DNA of 38,587 bases, from positions 1 through 38,587 of the forward strand of contig NZ_NHPJ01000068.1 in NCBI RefSeq assembly GCF_002252985.1. Reading direction: 5' to 3'. Shown piece after piece: positions 17,030-25,362 of this stretch (its first letter is position 1; each line of letters starts with the position of its first letter). The DNA comes from Halorubrum halodurans (lineage in GTDB: Archaea > Halobacteriota > Halobacteria > Halobacteriales > Haloferacaceae). The notes beneath the pieces were generated by a model. The model ran no database searches. It was not told the origin of the DNA and saw only the letters and a list, made by a program, of their open reading frames with translations. The translations under genes were made by a program, and so were the position numbers.

Positions 17030-17186
17030 CTCGCGGGGATCCCGTCGAACGCGTCCCGATTCGATGCCGCCTCGACGTGGCTCGTGTCGTCACGTCCCAT
17101 GGATGTCACCTTGCTTCGCCGTCTCCACGGACGTCGATAAGCGTTCGCATGCGGAGCCGAGTTGCCGGCTTCGCCCGATTCGTGCC

Positions 17187-17230
17187 CGATCCGTTCGTCG
17201 GTCGCGTCCGATCCGTTCGTCGACCACGTC
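17187..17230. repeat. 22-bp imperfect tandem repeat, two copies
   Basis: CGATCCGTTCGTC plus nine bases occurs at 17187-17208 and 17209-17230, with a partial third copy after it. It lies upstream of the small membrane protein gene at 17269. No function is evident. Confidence 0.7.
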
Positions 17231-17268
17231 CGATCCCCTCAAGTCGCTCCGAGCGCGAACCGCCCGCC

Positions 17269-17493
17269 ATGGACGAGCTACTGGACGCGGTCGACCTCGT
17301 CGCCGACGCCGGCCTGGAGGGCGTCGTCAGCTGGCTGCTTCGCGCCGTCGGCCTGATCGCCGTCCTCGCGGGGATCGCGCTCTGGGCGCTCACCGAGACG
17401 GGACTGCTCTGGATCCCCGCGGGGCTGATGCTCGTCGGCCTCGCGCTGCTCGCCGCGCCGAGCCTCGTCCTCGCGCTGGCGGAGTTCGCGTGA
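17269..17493 (+). CDS. Small two-helix membrane protein
   Basis: A 74-residue protein with two hydrophobic segments (about residues 24-42 and 47-70) after an acidic amphipathic start MDELLDAVDLVADAG. I do not recognise a family. Longer in-frame starts exist upstream, but the ATG at 17269 removes a stretch that looks noncoding and contains a tandem repeat. It stands between two genes of the other strand and ends 28 bases before the amidohydrolase stop. Confidence 0.6.
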   Translation: MDELLDAVDLVADAGLEGVVSWLLRAVGLIAVLAGIALWALTETGLLWIPAGLMLVGLALLAAPSLVLALAEFA

Positions 17494-17520
17494 GGCGCGG
17501 CCGCAGATCCGGGGTGGCGC

Positions 17521-18795
17521 TCACTTCCCCGGCGACACCGACCGGATCGCGTCGGTCAGGGTGTCGACCGCGAGCGGGATGACCGCCTCGTCGACGTCGA
17601 ACGTCGCGGTGTGGTGGCCGGTCGGGTTGCTCGCGCCGAAGCCGACGTAGGTCGCCTCGCCGCCGTTCCGCTGGACCGCGCGCATCAGCCGCGTCGCGTC
17701 CTCGCTGCCGCCGAGCGCGTCGCCCTCGTCGGGCGTGACGGTCGCGTCGTGGCCCGCCGCGGCCGCGGAGACGGCGTCGACGAGCGCGTCGTCGCAGTCG
17801 GCGCTCGGCGCGCCGTCGCGGAACGACACGTCCACGTCGCAGTCGTGGATCTCGGCCGCGCTCCGGAGCACGCGGGCGGCGTGGTCCTCGACGTAGTTCC
17901 TGAGCGCCGTCGTCGCCCCGCGGACCTCCCCCTGGAGCGAGGCCGACTCGGGCACGATGTTCGTCGCGGTTCCGCCCTCGACGACGCCGACGTTGATCCG
18001 CGTCGCGCCGTCGCCGTGTCTAGGGATCGCGTGGAGGTTCCCGACCGCGGTCGACAGCGCCTGGATGGCGTGGGCGCCCTCCTGGGGGCTGTTGCCCGCG
18101 TGGGCCGGCGACCCCTCGAAGGTCGCCTCGAACCCGTTTATCGCGAGGAACGACTCGACGCCGGGGACCACGACGCCGGTCTCGACGTCGAGGCCGACGT
18201 GGACGGCGACCAGCGCGTCGACGTTCTCGAGGTGGCCGCTGCCGACGACGCTCGCCGCGCCCGCGCCCAGCTCCTCCGCGGGTTGAAAGAGCACCTTGAA
18301 CGTCCCCTCGAAGTCGCTCTCGGCCACCGCCTCGAGGACGCCGACGCCGATCGCGGCGTGCGCGTCGTGGCCGCAGGCGTGCATGCGCTCGTCGTACGCC
18401 GACCGGAACCCCTCGGCGGCCGGGTGGTGGTCGGGGTCGTCGGACTCGGACTGCGGGAGGCCGTCGATGTCGACCCGGAGCAGCACGGTCGGGCCCTCGC
18501 CCTTCTCGAGGACCGCGATCGCGCCGGTGTAGCCGTCCTCGACCCTCGCGAGCACGTCCTCGTCGACGCCGGTCTCGACCGCCCGCTCGCGGGCGCGGGC
18601 CAACTGGTCGTCGGTCGGCGGGCGGAGCCGCTCCTCGCGGTGGATCTCGCGGCCGACGTACAGCGCGTCGGGCTCGAGCGCCTCGAGCTCCTCGACGATC
18701 CGACCCGTGGTGTAGAACTCGCGCCACCCGAGCTCCGGCCGCCGGTGGAGGTCGCGACGCAACTCGATCAGTCGGGACCGCGGTTTCGCGTCCAT
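17521..18795 (-). CDS. M20D-type amidohydrolase (AbgA-like)
   Basis: A 424-residue member of the M20 peptidase family. The metal-binding segment MHACGHDAHAAIGVGVLEAV is near residues 137-156 and FQPAEELGAGA near 168. The dimerisation domain follows (GSPAHAGNSPQEGAHAIQAL). The long insert before the first metal residues (YVGREIHREERLRPP...) is typical of AbgA, which cleaves p-aminobenzoyl-glutamate, rather than of plain IAA-amino-acid hydrolases. The likely reaction is removal of an acyl group from an amino acid. A minus-strand GTTTAA at 18820-18825 gives a leaderless start. Confidence 0.87.
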   Translation of the reverse strand: MDAKPRSRLIELRRDLHRRPELGWREFYTTGRIVEELEALEPDALYVGREIHREERLRPPTDDQLARARERAVETGVDEDVLARVEDGYTGAIAVLEKGEGPTVLLRVDIDGLPQSESDDPDHHPAAEGFRSAYDERMHACGHDAHAAIGVGVLEAVAESDFEGTFKVLFQPAEELGAGAASVVGSGHLENVDALVAVHVGLDVETGVVVPGVESFLAINGFEATFEGSPAHAGNSPQEGAHAIQALSTAVGNLHAIPRHGDGATRINVGVVEGGTATNIVPESASLQGEVRGATTALRNYVEDHAARVLRSAAEIHDCDVDVSFRDGAPSADCDDALVDAVSAAAAGHDATVTPDEGDALGGSEDATRLMRAVQRNGGEATYVGFGASNPTGHHTATFDVDEAVIPLAVDTLTDAIRSVSPGK

Positions 18796-18818
18796 GGGGA
18801 CGGTTGGCCGAAGCGCGG

Positions 18819-18826
18819 GTTAAACG
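18819..18826 (-). promoter_or_regulatory. TATA element of the AbgA-like gene
   Basis: The minus strand CGTTTAACC is centred about 27 nt before the ATG at 18795. Confidence 0.5.
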
Positions 18827-18853
18827 TTGACCGAGCGGCGGTTCCGGCCGGAA

Positions 18854-20101
18854 TCAGTACGAGTCGAGCGTCGAGGCGGTCGCGTCGGCGATGATCTCGC
18901 TCGCGAGCCGGACGTCGTCCCACTCGACGTGTTCGTCGGGCGTGTGGGCGAGATCGACAGAGCCGGGCCCGAAGACGACGGTCGGGATCCCGGCGTCGAG
19001 GTAGTGACGGGCGTCGGTGCCGCCGGTGAAGCCCTCGTAGCTCGGCTCGATACCGTGATCGCTCGCGGCCTCGGCCACGCGCTCGACGACCGGCTCGTCT
19101 CTGTCCACCTCGGACCCCTCGAACTGGACGGAGAACCGCTCGAACGACGGCGGGTGCTCCGAGAGCCACTCGCTCTCCGCGACGACCTCGTCGAGCCGCT
19201 CTCGGAACTCGGCTTCGACCCCCGCGACCGTCTCCTGGGGGGCGACGCCGATCCGGATCTCGGAGGTGAGGTGTGCGGGGACGGAGGAGGCCCAGTCGCC
19301 GGCCTCGACGGTGCCGAAGTTGATCGGCCACGGGTTGTCGAACGCCTCGAACAGCGGGTGGGTGACGCGTTCGGCGCGCTCGCGCTCGAGGTCCTCGAAC
19401 GCGTGGCGGATCCGCTCGAAGTGCGGGAGCACCGACTCGCCCTCCCAGGTGCGGGCGGCGTGAGCCGACTCGCCGAACACCTCGAGCCGCTTCATCAGGC
19501 TCCCCTCGGCGGCGACGACGAGCGAGAGGTCGGTGGGCTCGGCGATGATCGCCGCGTCCCGCTCGAAGGGGTACGGGTTCTTCCTCGCCGCGACCGCCGC
19601 GCCGATCCCCCCCTCCTCCTCGCCGACGACGCCCTCGACGACGATCCGGCCGTCGAGGCCGAGCTCGTCGGCGCGCGCCTCCACCGCGAGCGCGGCGAAG
19701 ACGCAGGCGGCGAGTCCGGACTTCATGTCGAGCGACCCGCGGCCGTAGAGGCGACCGTCCTCCCAGCGGGGGTCGAAGGGCGGCTCCGTCCAGGAGTCCT
19801 CGTCGACCGGGACCACGTCGACGTGGCCGTTCAACACGACCGTCGGCCCGGCGTCGGGGTCGCCCAGTTCGAGGACGCCGCCGAGGCTCGGCCGGTCGTC
19901 CAACTCCAGGGTCTCGACCGGCGGGAACGAGGGGTGTGCCGCCAGGACCTCCGGGTCCGGCTCCCACTCGTACACCTCGAATCCGAGGGCCGCGAGGTGC
20001 TCGCGGAACCAGGCCTGAACCGCGGCCTCCTCGCCGGGGTAGCTCTCGAAGGAAACCAGTTCGCGGATCGTCTCCCGTAACGCGTCTTCGCGGACGTCCA
20101 T
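18854..20101 (-). CDS. M20 family deacylase (ArgE/DapE/ACY1 type)
   Basis: A 415-residue zinc amidohydrolase. It has the first metal motif LNGHVDVVPVD near residue 90, GRGSLDMKSGLAA near 120, the catalytic GVVGEEEGGIG near 155, and the C-terminal metal His in DLAHTPDEHVEW near 385. The dimerisation domain carries GESAHAARTWEGES. Family members remove acetyl or succinyl groups from amino acids (N-acetylornithine, N-succinyl-diaminopimelate) or cleave dipeptides. The ATG at 20101 sits 27 nt after a TATA element; the open frame upstream is not protein-like. It lies next to another M20 gene on the same strand but has its own promoter. Confidence 0.87.
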   Translation of the reverse strand: MDVREDALRETIRELVSFESYPGEEAAVQAWFREHLAALGFEVYEWEPDPEVLAAHPSFPPVETLELDDRPSLGGVLELGDPDAGPTVVLNGHVDVVPVDEDSWTEPPFDPRWEDGRLYGRGSLDMKSGLAACVFAALAVEARADELGLDGRIVVEGVVGEEEGGIGAAVAARKNPYPFERDAAIIAEPTDLSLVVAAEGSLMKRLEVFGESAHAARTWEGESVLPHFERIRHAFEDLERERAERVTHPLFEAFDNPWPINFGTVEAGDWASSVPAHLTSEIRIGVAPQETVAGVEAEFRERLDEVVAESEWLSEHPPSFERFSVQFEGSEVDRDEPVVERVAEAASDHGIEPSYEGFTGGTDARHYLDAGIPTVVFGPGSVDLAHTPDEHVEWDDVRLASEIIADATASTLDSY

Positions 20102-20124
20102 TCTATCGGGCGTACCACGACCAC

Positions 20125-20131
20125 CTATAAC
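20125..20131 (-). promoter_or_regulatory. TATA element of the ArgE/DapE-type gene
   Basis: The minus strand TGTTATAGG is centred about 27 nt before the ATG at 20101. Confidence 0.6.
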
Positions 20132-20216
20132 AGATTTCGGATCCGGGGCTCGGTAGCGACTCACACGATCGAGCCGAGGGCGACCGGAGCGACGCGGCCC
20201 GCGGACCGCGGCGCCC

Positions 20217-20819
20217 TCACTGGTTCTCGAGGGCGTCGAGGACGCACGCCGCCGCGACAACCGCCTCCTTCGGGACGCCGGTCGCGTCGTCGATGCTGAC
20301 CGTGTAGGCGTCCCGCAGCGAGAACTTCCCCTCGATGTCGCCGACGTGGTCGCCGTCGGCGTCGAATATCTCGTACTTGTTCGGGACGAGGTTCGCGACG
20401 CTCACGAGGTGTCGGAGCGCCGAGAGGAGCTTGTTCTTCGACCGGATGGTCGCCAGCGCCTCGCCGGAATCGGGGTCCCGGATCGTCCAGTTCTCGACGA
20501 AAAGCGAGAGGTCCTCGTCAAGGACGACGACCTCCTCGCCGGTTCCCGCGTCGATGATCGCGTAGCTCCCCGCGACGTCCATGATGCCGCCGGCCTTGAC
20601 CGTGAACGCGTCCGCGTCGTCGCCGGTGACGAACGGGAACTCCTCTTTCATCTTGAACAGCTTCTGTTTCCCGCGGAGGACGACGGTCCCCGCGCCGTCA
20701 CGGACGGTGTACTTGTTCCGGACCGCGGACTGTTTCACCTCGTAGCGGTCGTCGGAGAGGTCGACCGTCGAGATGTCGTACCGGTTCGGTGACGACTCGG
20801 AAGTGGAGGGATCGGCCAT
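20217..20819 (-). CDS. LURP-one-related (Tubby-like fold) protein
   Basis: A 200-residue protein resembling the LURP-one-related/Tubby C-terminal-like family (PF04525). It shows alternating strands such as RYEVKQSAVRNKYTVRDGAG, VLRGKQKLFKMKEEF, and WTIRDPDSGEALATIRSKNK, then a C-terminal helix (PKEAVVAAACVLDALEN) that would fill the beta barrel. Members are soluble or membrane-surface proteins of mostly unknown role; the fold is shared with phospholipid scramblases. The ATG at 20819 has a TATA-like GCTTTTTGC 27 nt upstream (minus strand, 20842-20850), so the longer frame is not needed. Confidence 0.75.
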   Translation of the reverse strand: MADPSTSESSPNRYDISTVDLSDDRYEVKQSAVRNKYTVRDGAGTVVLRGKQKLFKMKEEFPFVTGDDADAFTVKAGGIMDVAGSYAIIDAGTGEEVVVLDEDLSLFVENWTIRDPDSGEALATIRSKNKLLSALRHLVSVANLVPNKYEIFDADGDHVGDIEGKFSLRDAYTVSIDDATGVPKEAVVAAACVLDALENQ

Positions 20820-20934
20820 GGGCAAAGGGGGCGTCACGGGCCGCAAAAAGCTTCCGCTCGGGCCGCGGGAGGCGGATCCGGGCCGAAACGGGCCGGATCA
20901 CCGGTTCGCCCGGCGAGGGTCGCGGGATCCCCCG

Positions 20935-21252
20935 TTATGACTCGCGCCACTTGCGGCCGCACTCGACGCAGGTGAACAGCCGAACCTCGTAGGAGCCGCC
21001 CGGCTTCGGCATCGTCTCGTAGTCGGCTCGCTCGCCGTCGCAGTCGTCGGTCGGACACGGCTTCCGCATCGTCCCCGCGGCGCCCCGGGTCGCGTCGGCC
21101 ACGTCGGGTGCCCCGTCGTCCCGCTGTGCGTCCCGCGTCGCCATCGCCGCTTCCGCCTGCGAGTCCCGCGGCTCCCGGTTCCCACAGGAGCGACACGCCC
21201 ACGCGTCATCCGCCGTGTGCATCATCGACCCGCACTCGTCGCAGAATCGCAT
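20935..21252 (-). CDS. TFS/RPA12-like zinc-ribbon protein without the acidic tip
   Basis: A 105-residue two-zinc-ribbon protein of the TFS/Rpb9/TFIIS C-terminal family. The first ribbon is CDECGSMMH (Cys 4, 7) with Cys 20 and 23; the second has Cys 66, 71, 95 and 98 ending CVECGRKWRES. Classic TFS inserts an Asp-Glu tip (SADEP) into RNA polymerase to trigger transcript cleavage. Here the hairpin between Cys 71 and Cys 95 reads YETMPKPGGSYEVRLF with no Asp-Glu pair, and the first pair of the second ribbon is spaced CxxxxC rather than CxxC. It may therefore bind polymerase without cleavage, or do another job. A TATA-like GTATATCC lies 29 nt upstream; it is one of the rare TAA-ending genes here. 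Confidence 0.82.
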   Translation of the reverse strand: MRFCDECGSMMHTADDAWACRSCGNREPRDSQAEAAMATRDAQRDDGAPDVADATRGAAGTMRKPCPTDDCDGERADYETMPKPGGSYEVRLFTCVECGRKWRES

Positions 21253-21277
21253 ACGAGCGAGGACCACGCGGCCCTCG

Positions 21278-21284
21278 GATATAC
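21278..21284 (-). promoter_or_regulatory. TATA element of the TFS-like gene
   Basis: The minus strand GTATATC is centred about 29 nt before the ATG at 21252. Confidence 0.5.
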
Positions 21285-21377
21285 GTGTCGACTTCCGATC
21301 CGCCACGTCGCCGCCGCGGCGTCCGCTCCGTCGCCCGATCGAACGCCTCTTGACTCGCCCGGCCGTCCGGGCGAGCG

Positions 21378-22250
21378 ATGGAGCTCGGCCTCGGGTTCGC
21401 GGTCGTCGCCGCCGTCGTCTGGGGCGTCTACCTCTTCGTGCTGAAGCGGTGGTTCGAGGGGTACTCCGCGGCCGCGCTCACCGTCCGTATCAACGCGTTC
21501 GCGCTGGCGTGGTACGCCCCGGTCACCCTCGCCGACCGCGGGGGATCCCTCGAAGCGCTCGGCGCGTTCGGCGCTCCGGAGGTCGGGATCGTCGCGCTCA
21601 CCGTCGCGGCGACCGCGCTCGCGTTCGTCCTCTTCTTACGGGCGATAGCCGAGGGACAGGTGTCGTACGTGGCGCCGATCAACAAGGTCGTGCCGATGTT
21701 CGTCCTCCCGCTCGAGGTGCTGCTCCTCGGCGAGGTGTTGCGTCCCGTCCAGGTGCTCGGGGTCGTCGTCGCGACGGTCGCGGTGTACGTCGCCAACTAC
21801 GAGCCGGGCGGGCTCCTCGAGCCGTTCCGCAAGGCGGCCGCGTCGCGCCCGGCCCAGCTCGCGCTGGTGAGCGCCATGTGTTACGCCGTGAGCGACCTGG
21901 GCAAGCGGATCGCGCTCCAGGAACTGGCGCTCCCCGAGACGCTGTGGGTCCCGCTGCTTCTGGTCGGCGTCGCGCTCGTGTTGCTCCCGAGCGCGGTCCG
22001 GAACCCGCCCACGGGGGTCCGCGCGGACCTCCCGAGGCTGGCCGCCGCGGGCGGGATCGTCGCGGTCGGCGAGCACGTCACGACGATCGCGTTCGCGTCG
22101 CTGCCCGCCAGCATCGCCTCGCCGGTGATCAACACGCAGGCGATCGTCGCGGTCGTCCTCGGCGGCGTCCTGCTCGGCGAGCGCTACTTCCGCGTCCGCC
22201 TGGTCGCGGCGCTGCTCGCGGTGGTCGGCGTGACGCTGATCGCGCTCTGA
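21378..22250 (+). CDS. EamA/DMT-superfamily transporter
   Basis: A 290-residue membrane protein with about ten hydrophobic helices in two repeats. It starts MELGLGFAVVAAVVWGVYLFVLKRWFEGYS; the first repeat ends with APINKVVPMFVLPLEVLLLGE near residue 100 and the second with SPVINTQAIVAVVLGGVLLGE near 255. These repeat ends identify the DMT superfamily. Substrate unknown. It converges with the carbamoylase-type gene, 30 bases between stops, and is only distantly like the transporter at 1700. Confidence 0.87.
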   Translation: MELGLGFAVVAAVVWGVYLFVLKRWFEGYSAAALTVRINAFALAWYAPVTLADRGGSLEALGAFGAPEVGIVALTVAATALAFVLFLRAIAEGQVSYVAPINKVVPMFVLPLEVLLLGEVLRPVQVLGVVVATVAVYVANYEPGGLLEPFRKAAASRPAQLALVSAMCYAVSDLGKRIALQELALPETLWVPLLLVGVALVLLPSAVRNPPTGVRADLPRLAAAGGIVAVGEHVTTIAFASLPASIASPVINTQAIVAVVLGGVLLGERYFRVRLVAALLAVVGVTLIAL

Positions 22251-22280
22251 GGTGGCGGCCGGTTCGCCGGTCGTCGAGGG

Positions 22281-23513
22281 CTACTCCGCGTTCGCCAGCC
22301 GCTCGACCGTCTCGGCGTACACGCGAGCACCCTCCTCGGCGTCGGCCCACTCCGTGAACTCGGCCTCGTTGTGGGTCTTGCCGTCGACGCTCGGCACGAA
22401 CAGCATGGCGGTGTCCGTGATCTCGTTCACGTAGCTCGCGTCGTGGCCGGCGCCGCTCACCATCGCCCGGTGGGACGCGCCCACGTCGTCGGCGGCGGCA
22501 AGCGCGGTCTCGGCGACGCGCGGGGAGAACTCGGTGTGGGGGATCCGCCAGATCTCCTCGAGGTCGTACTCGACGCCCTCGCGCTCGCAGGCGGCCTCGA
22601 CCTCGCGTTTCACGGCCGCGACGAGGTCGCCGACGACCGCGTCGTCGTAGCTGCGCACGTCGACGGTGAACCGGACTTGAGATGGAATGACGTTGATCGA
22701 GCCGGGCTCCACCTCGAACTCCCCGACCGTCGTCACCACGTCGTCGGCGAGGCGGTTCGAGAGCCGCCGGACCGCGCCGACGACGTCGGCGGCGGCGACG
22801 AGCGCGTCCTTCCGGGAGTACATCGGCGAGGGGCCGGCGTGGTCGGCGTCGCCGCGGACGACCACCTCGAGCCACGCCATCCCGAACACGCCCTCGACGA
22901 CGCCGACCGAGAGGTCCTGGTCCTCGAGCTTCGGCCCCTGCTCCACGTGGAGTTCGAGCGCGGAGTGGTACTCCTCCCGCGCCTCCGCCGGCTCGTCGCC
23001 GCGATACCCGACCGCCTCGAGCGCCTCGTCGACGGTCACGCCGTCGGCGTCCGCGTGTTCGAGCACCTCCTCGAGGTCGAGCTCGCCGGTGAAGGCTCCG
23101 CTTCCCATCAGCGCCGGCTTGAACCGCGACCCCTCCTCGTTCGTCCAGTTCACGATCTCGATCGGCCGCCGGTGCTCGACGCCCGCGTCGTCGAACGCCC
23201 GCAGCGTCTCCAGCGCGGTGAGGACCCCGAGCTGGCCGTCGAACCGCCCGCCGTACGGCTGGGAGTCGAGGTGCGAGCCGATCAGGACGGGCGCCGCGTC
23301 GGGATCCGTCCCCTCGGCGCGTCCGAAGACGTTGCCGATCCGGTCGATCCGGACCTCGAGGCCGAGGTCCTCCAGGTCCGAGACGAACAGGTCCCGCACC
23401 TCCCGGTCCTCCTCGGAGAGCGCCAGCCGGTGGAGGCCGTCGGCGTCGGTTCGGCCGATCTCGGAGTACCGCTCGAACGTCTCCCTGAACCGGTCGCGGT
23501 CGATGGTGACCAT
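22281..23513 (-). CDS. Zn-dependent hydantoinase/carbamoylase family amidase
   Basis: A 410-residue M20-related enzyme of the N-carbamoyl-L-amino-acid hydrolase/allantoate amidohydrolase group. Characteristic segments are GSHLDSQPYGGRFDGQLGV near residue 80, NWTNEEGSRFKPALMGSGAF near 115, LELHVEQGPKLED near 185, and SGAGHDASYVN near 365. These enzymes remove a carbamoyl group from amino acids, or split allantoate or ureidoglycine, releasing ammonia and CO2. No hydantoinase or allantoinase gene is in the window, so the substrate stays open. The ATG at 23513 gives the normal family length; GGATTTAGTT (minus strand) is 28 nt upstream. It ends with TAG. Confidence 0.9.
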   Translation of the reverse strand: MVTIDRDRFRETFERYSEIGRTDADGLHRLALSEEDREVRDLFVSDLEDLGLEVRIDRIGNVFGRAEGTDPDAAPVLIGSHLDSQPYGGRFDGQLGVLTALETLRAFDDAGVEHRRPIEIVNWTNEEGSRFKPALMGSGAFTGELDLEEVLEHADADGVTVDEALEAVGYRGDEPAEAREEYHSALELHVEQGPKLEDQDLSVGVVEGVFGMAWLEVVVRGDADHAGPSPMYSRKDALVAAADVVGAVRRLSNRLADDVVTTVGEFEVEPGSINVIPSQVRFTVDVRSYDDAVVGDLVAAVKREVEAACEREGVEYDLEEIWRIPHTEFSPRVAETALAAADDVGASHRAMVSGAGHDASYVNEITDTAMLFVPSVDGKTHNEAEFTEWADAEEGARVYAETVERLANAE

Positions 23514-23536
23514 GTCTCCCACTGCGTCGAACGGGC

Positions 23537-23546
23537 AACTAAATCC
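23537..23546 (-). promoter_or_regulatory. TATA element of the carbamoylase-type gene
   Basis: The minus strand GGATTTAGTT is centred about 28 nt before the ATG at 23513. Confidence 0.5.
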
Positions 23547-23588
23547 AGCGGCCACGACGTCGTCCGTTCGGATGGCCGGCCCCCGCGA

Positions 23589-25265
23589 TCAGTCGTGGAT
23601 GGCGACGTCGAGGACCGTCGGCCCGTCGCGGTCCCGGCTCCCCGTGATCGCGTCCGCGATCGCGTCGGGGTCGTCCACGAGTTCGCCCGTCGCGCCGTAG
23701 CTCTCCGCGTTCGCGGGGATGTTCATCGGGGGCTCGAAGTCCATCGCGGTGAAGTCGTGGTCGGTCTCCGCGCCGCCGAGCACCCGGAGCGTGTTGTCCT
23801 TCAGGATCCGGTAGTTCCGGTTGTCGGCAACGACCGTCGTGAGGTCCACGCCGTGTCGCACGGCCGAGTAGATCGCCTGCGGGTAGTAGAAGTACGAGCC
23901 GTCGCCGATGAACGCGACCACGTCGCGGGGGTCGGGGCGCTCGCGCTCGGCGATCGCCGCGCCGATCGCGGCGGGCAGCCCGTAGCCGAGCCCGCCGCTC
24001 TTGTTGCCGATCCACTGTTCGGGGCCGAGCGGGACGTTCCACCGGACCGCGTGGCCCGCGGTGACGCCCTCGTTGACGACGAGCGCGTCGGCGGCCGCCT
24101 CCGCCATCGCCTCGCCCAGCTGGCCCTTGGAGGCCCGCGGGTCGTCCGGGTCGGGGGCGGCGGGACGCTGTTCTTCGCGGATCGCCGCGACGCGCTCGCG
24201 GGCGCGTTCGAGCCGGTCGTCGCGCTCGCTCGCGGCGAGGTCCTCGGAGAGGAGGTCCGTGAGCTCCCGGAGGACGTGTCCGGGGTCGCCGAGCACCGAC
24301 GCGTCCGCCGGCCAGTTCTTCCCGAGCTCCCAGCCGTCCGGGCCGATCTGGACGATCGTTGCGTCGGGGAGCAGCTCCTCCTCGTGCGCGAGCGAGGTCG
24401 TCGCCGAGCCGCAGCCGACGAAGACGACCGTGTCGCCGTCGACGGTGTCGACGAACCCCTGCTCGGTGCCCGGCACCGTCCCGCCCCAGAGCTCGTGGTC
24501 GGTCGGGAAGTTCGCCTCGGCGGTGATGAACTCGCCGTGGACCCGGAGGCCGGCCGCCTCCGCGAGGTCGACGGCGGCCGCGATCGCGTCGGGCCCCGAC
24601 CGGGCGACCTCGTCGCCGATCACCATCACGGGCTCGTCGGCCTCGGCCACCAGCCGCGCGGCGGCCGCGACCGCGTCCGGGTCGCCGCGTCCCGCGTCGG
24701 GGATCGGGCCGAGCCGCTGGACGCCGGCGTCGGTTTCGTCCTTCATCACGTCGATGGGGAGCTCGAGGAAGACGGGCCCCGTCGGCGGCGTGAGCGCCTG
24801 TCGCACCGCCCGCCGTAACATCGCCGGGAGCGCCTCGACCGAGGGGACCGAGGCGCTCCACTTCGTGTACTGGTCGACGAGGGCCTCGAGATCGCCGTGG
24901 AGGATCGGCTCCTCGTGTTGGAAGTCGGTGTCGTAGTTGCCCGCGGTGACGAGGAGCGGGGAGCCGGAGAAGGCGGCTCCGATGACGTTGCCGACGCCGT
25001 GTGCGAGCCCCGGCGCGACGTGGAGGTTCGTGACGCCGAGGGGGTTCACGGAGTCGTCGTGGTGCGAGTGGTACCGTCGCGTCGTCGCGTATCCCGCGGC
25101 CATCCCGGTCGCGACGTCCTCGTGGAGCGCGAGAACGTACTCGATCGAGCTGTTCGAGACCGCCTGGACCGTCGGCAGCTCGGTCGTGCCGGGGTTTCCG
25201 AAGACGTGTTCAACGCCGTACTCCTCCAACGCGTCGACCAGATACTCCGCCCCGGTGAGTGACAT
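23589..25265 (-). CDS. ThDP-dependent 2-oxoacid decarboxylase/acetolactate synthase-like enzyme
   Basis: A 558-residue thiamine-diphosphate enzyme with the three usual domains. The ylide-forming Glu is in ALHEDVATGMAAGYA near residue 49, the FAD/middle domain covers about 190-330, and the ThDP motif runs from GDGSYFYYP near 450 to a later NRN. The overall pattern (HVFGNPGTTELP, LHVAPGLAHGVGN) is closest to benzoylformate decarboxylase-like enzymes. An insertion of about 15 residues near 63-77 (RRYHSHHDDSVNPLG) sits directly after the ThDP-proximal helix, where most relatives have a short turn. Substrate unknown. The minus strand CGTTTTTTC about 26 nt upstream may be its TATA element. Confidence 0.85.
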   Translation of the reverse strand: MSLTGAEYLVDALEEYGVEHVFGNPGTTELPTVQAVSNSSIEYVLALHEDVATGMAAGYATTRRYHSHHDDSVNPLGVTNLHVAPGLAHGVGNVIGAAFSGSPLLVTAGNYDTDFQHEEPILHGDLEALVDQYTKWSASVPSVEALPAMLRRAVRQALTPPTGPVFLELPIDVMKDETDAGVQRLGPIPDAGRGDPDAVAAAARLVAEADEPVMVIGDEVARSGPDAIAAAVDLAEAAGLRVHGEFITAEANFPTDHELWGGTVPGTEQGFVDTVDGDTVVFVGCGSATTSLAHEEELLPDATIVQIGPDGWELGKNWPADASVLGDPGHVLRELTDLLSEDLAASERDDRLERARERVAAIREEQRPAAPDPDDPRASKGQLGEAMAEAAADALVVNEGVTAGHAVRWNVPLGPEQWIGNKSGGLGYGLPAAIGAAIAERERPDPRDVVAFIGDGSYFYYPQAIYSAVRHGVDLTTVVADNRNYRILKDNTLRVLGGAETDHDFTAMDFEPPMNIPANAESYGATGELVDDPDAIADAITGSRDRDGPTVLDVAIHD

Positions 25266-25362
25266 GCTCGAGGAGACTCGCCGGACCGAAAAAACGATTT
25301 GGGCCTCGGAACGGACGGCCGACGAACGGCCGTTCGGGGGTCACGCGGGAGCGGCGCGAGGC

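Noticed and set aside
18827..20080. Long plus-strand open frame opposite the ArgE/DapE-type gene
   Set aside because: Its composition mirrors the minus-strand gene and shows no domain; it is a shadow.
22371..24818. An 815-codon open frame on the plus strand
   Set aside because: It is antisense to the carbamoylase and ThDP enzyme genes, both well supported. Long antisense frames are common in GC-rich DNA.
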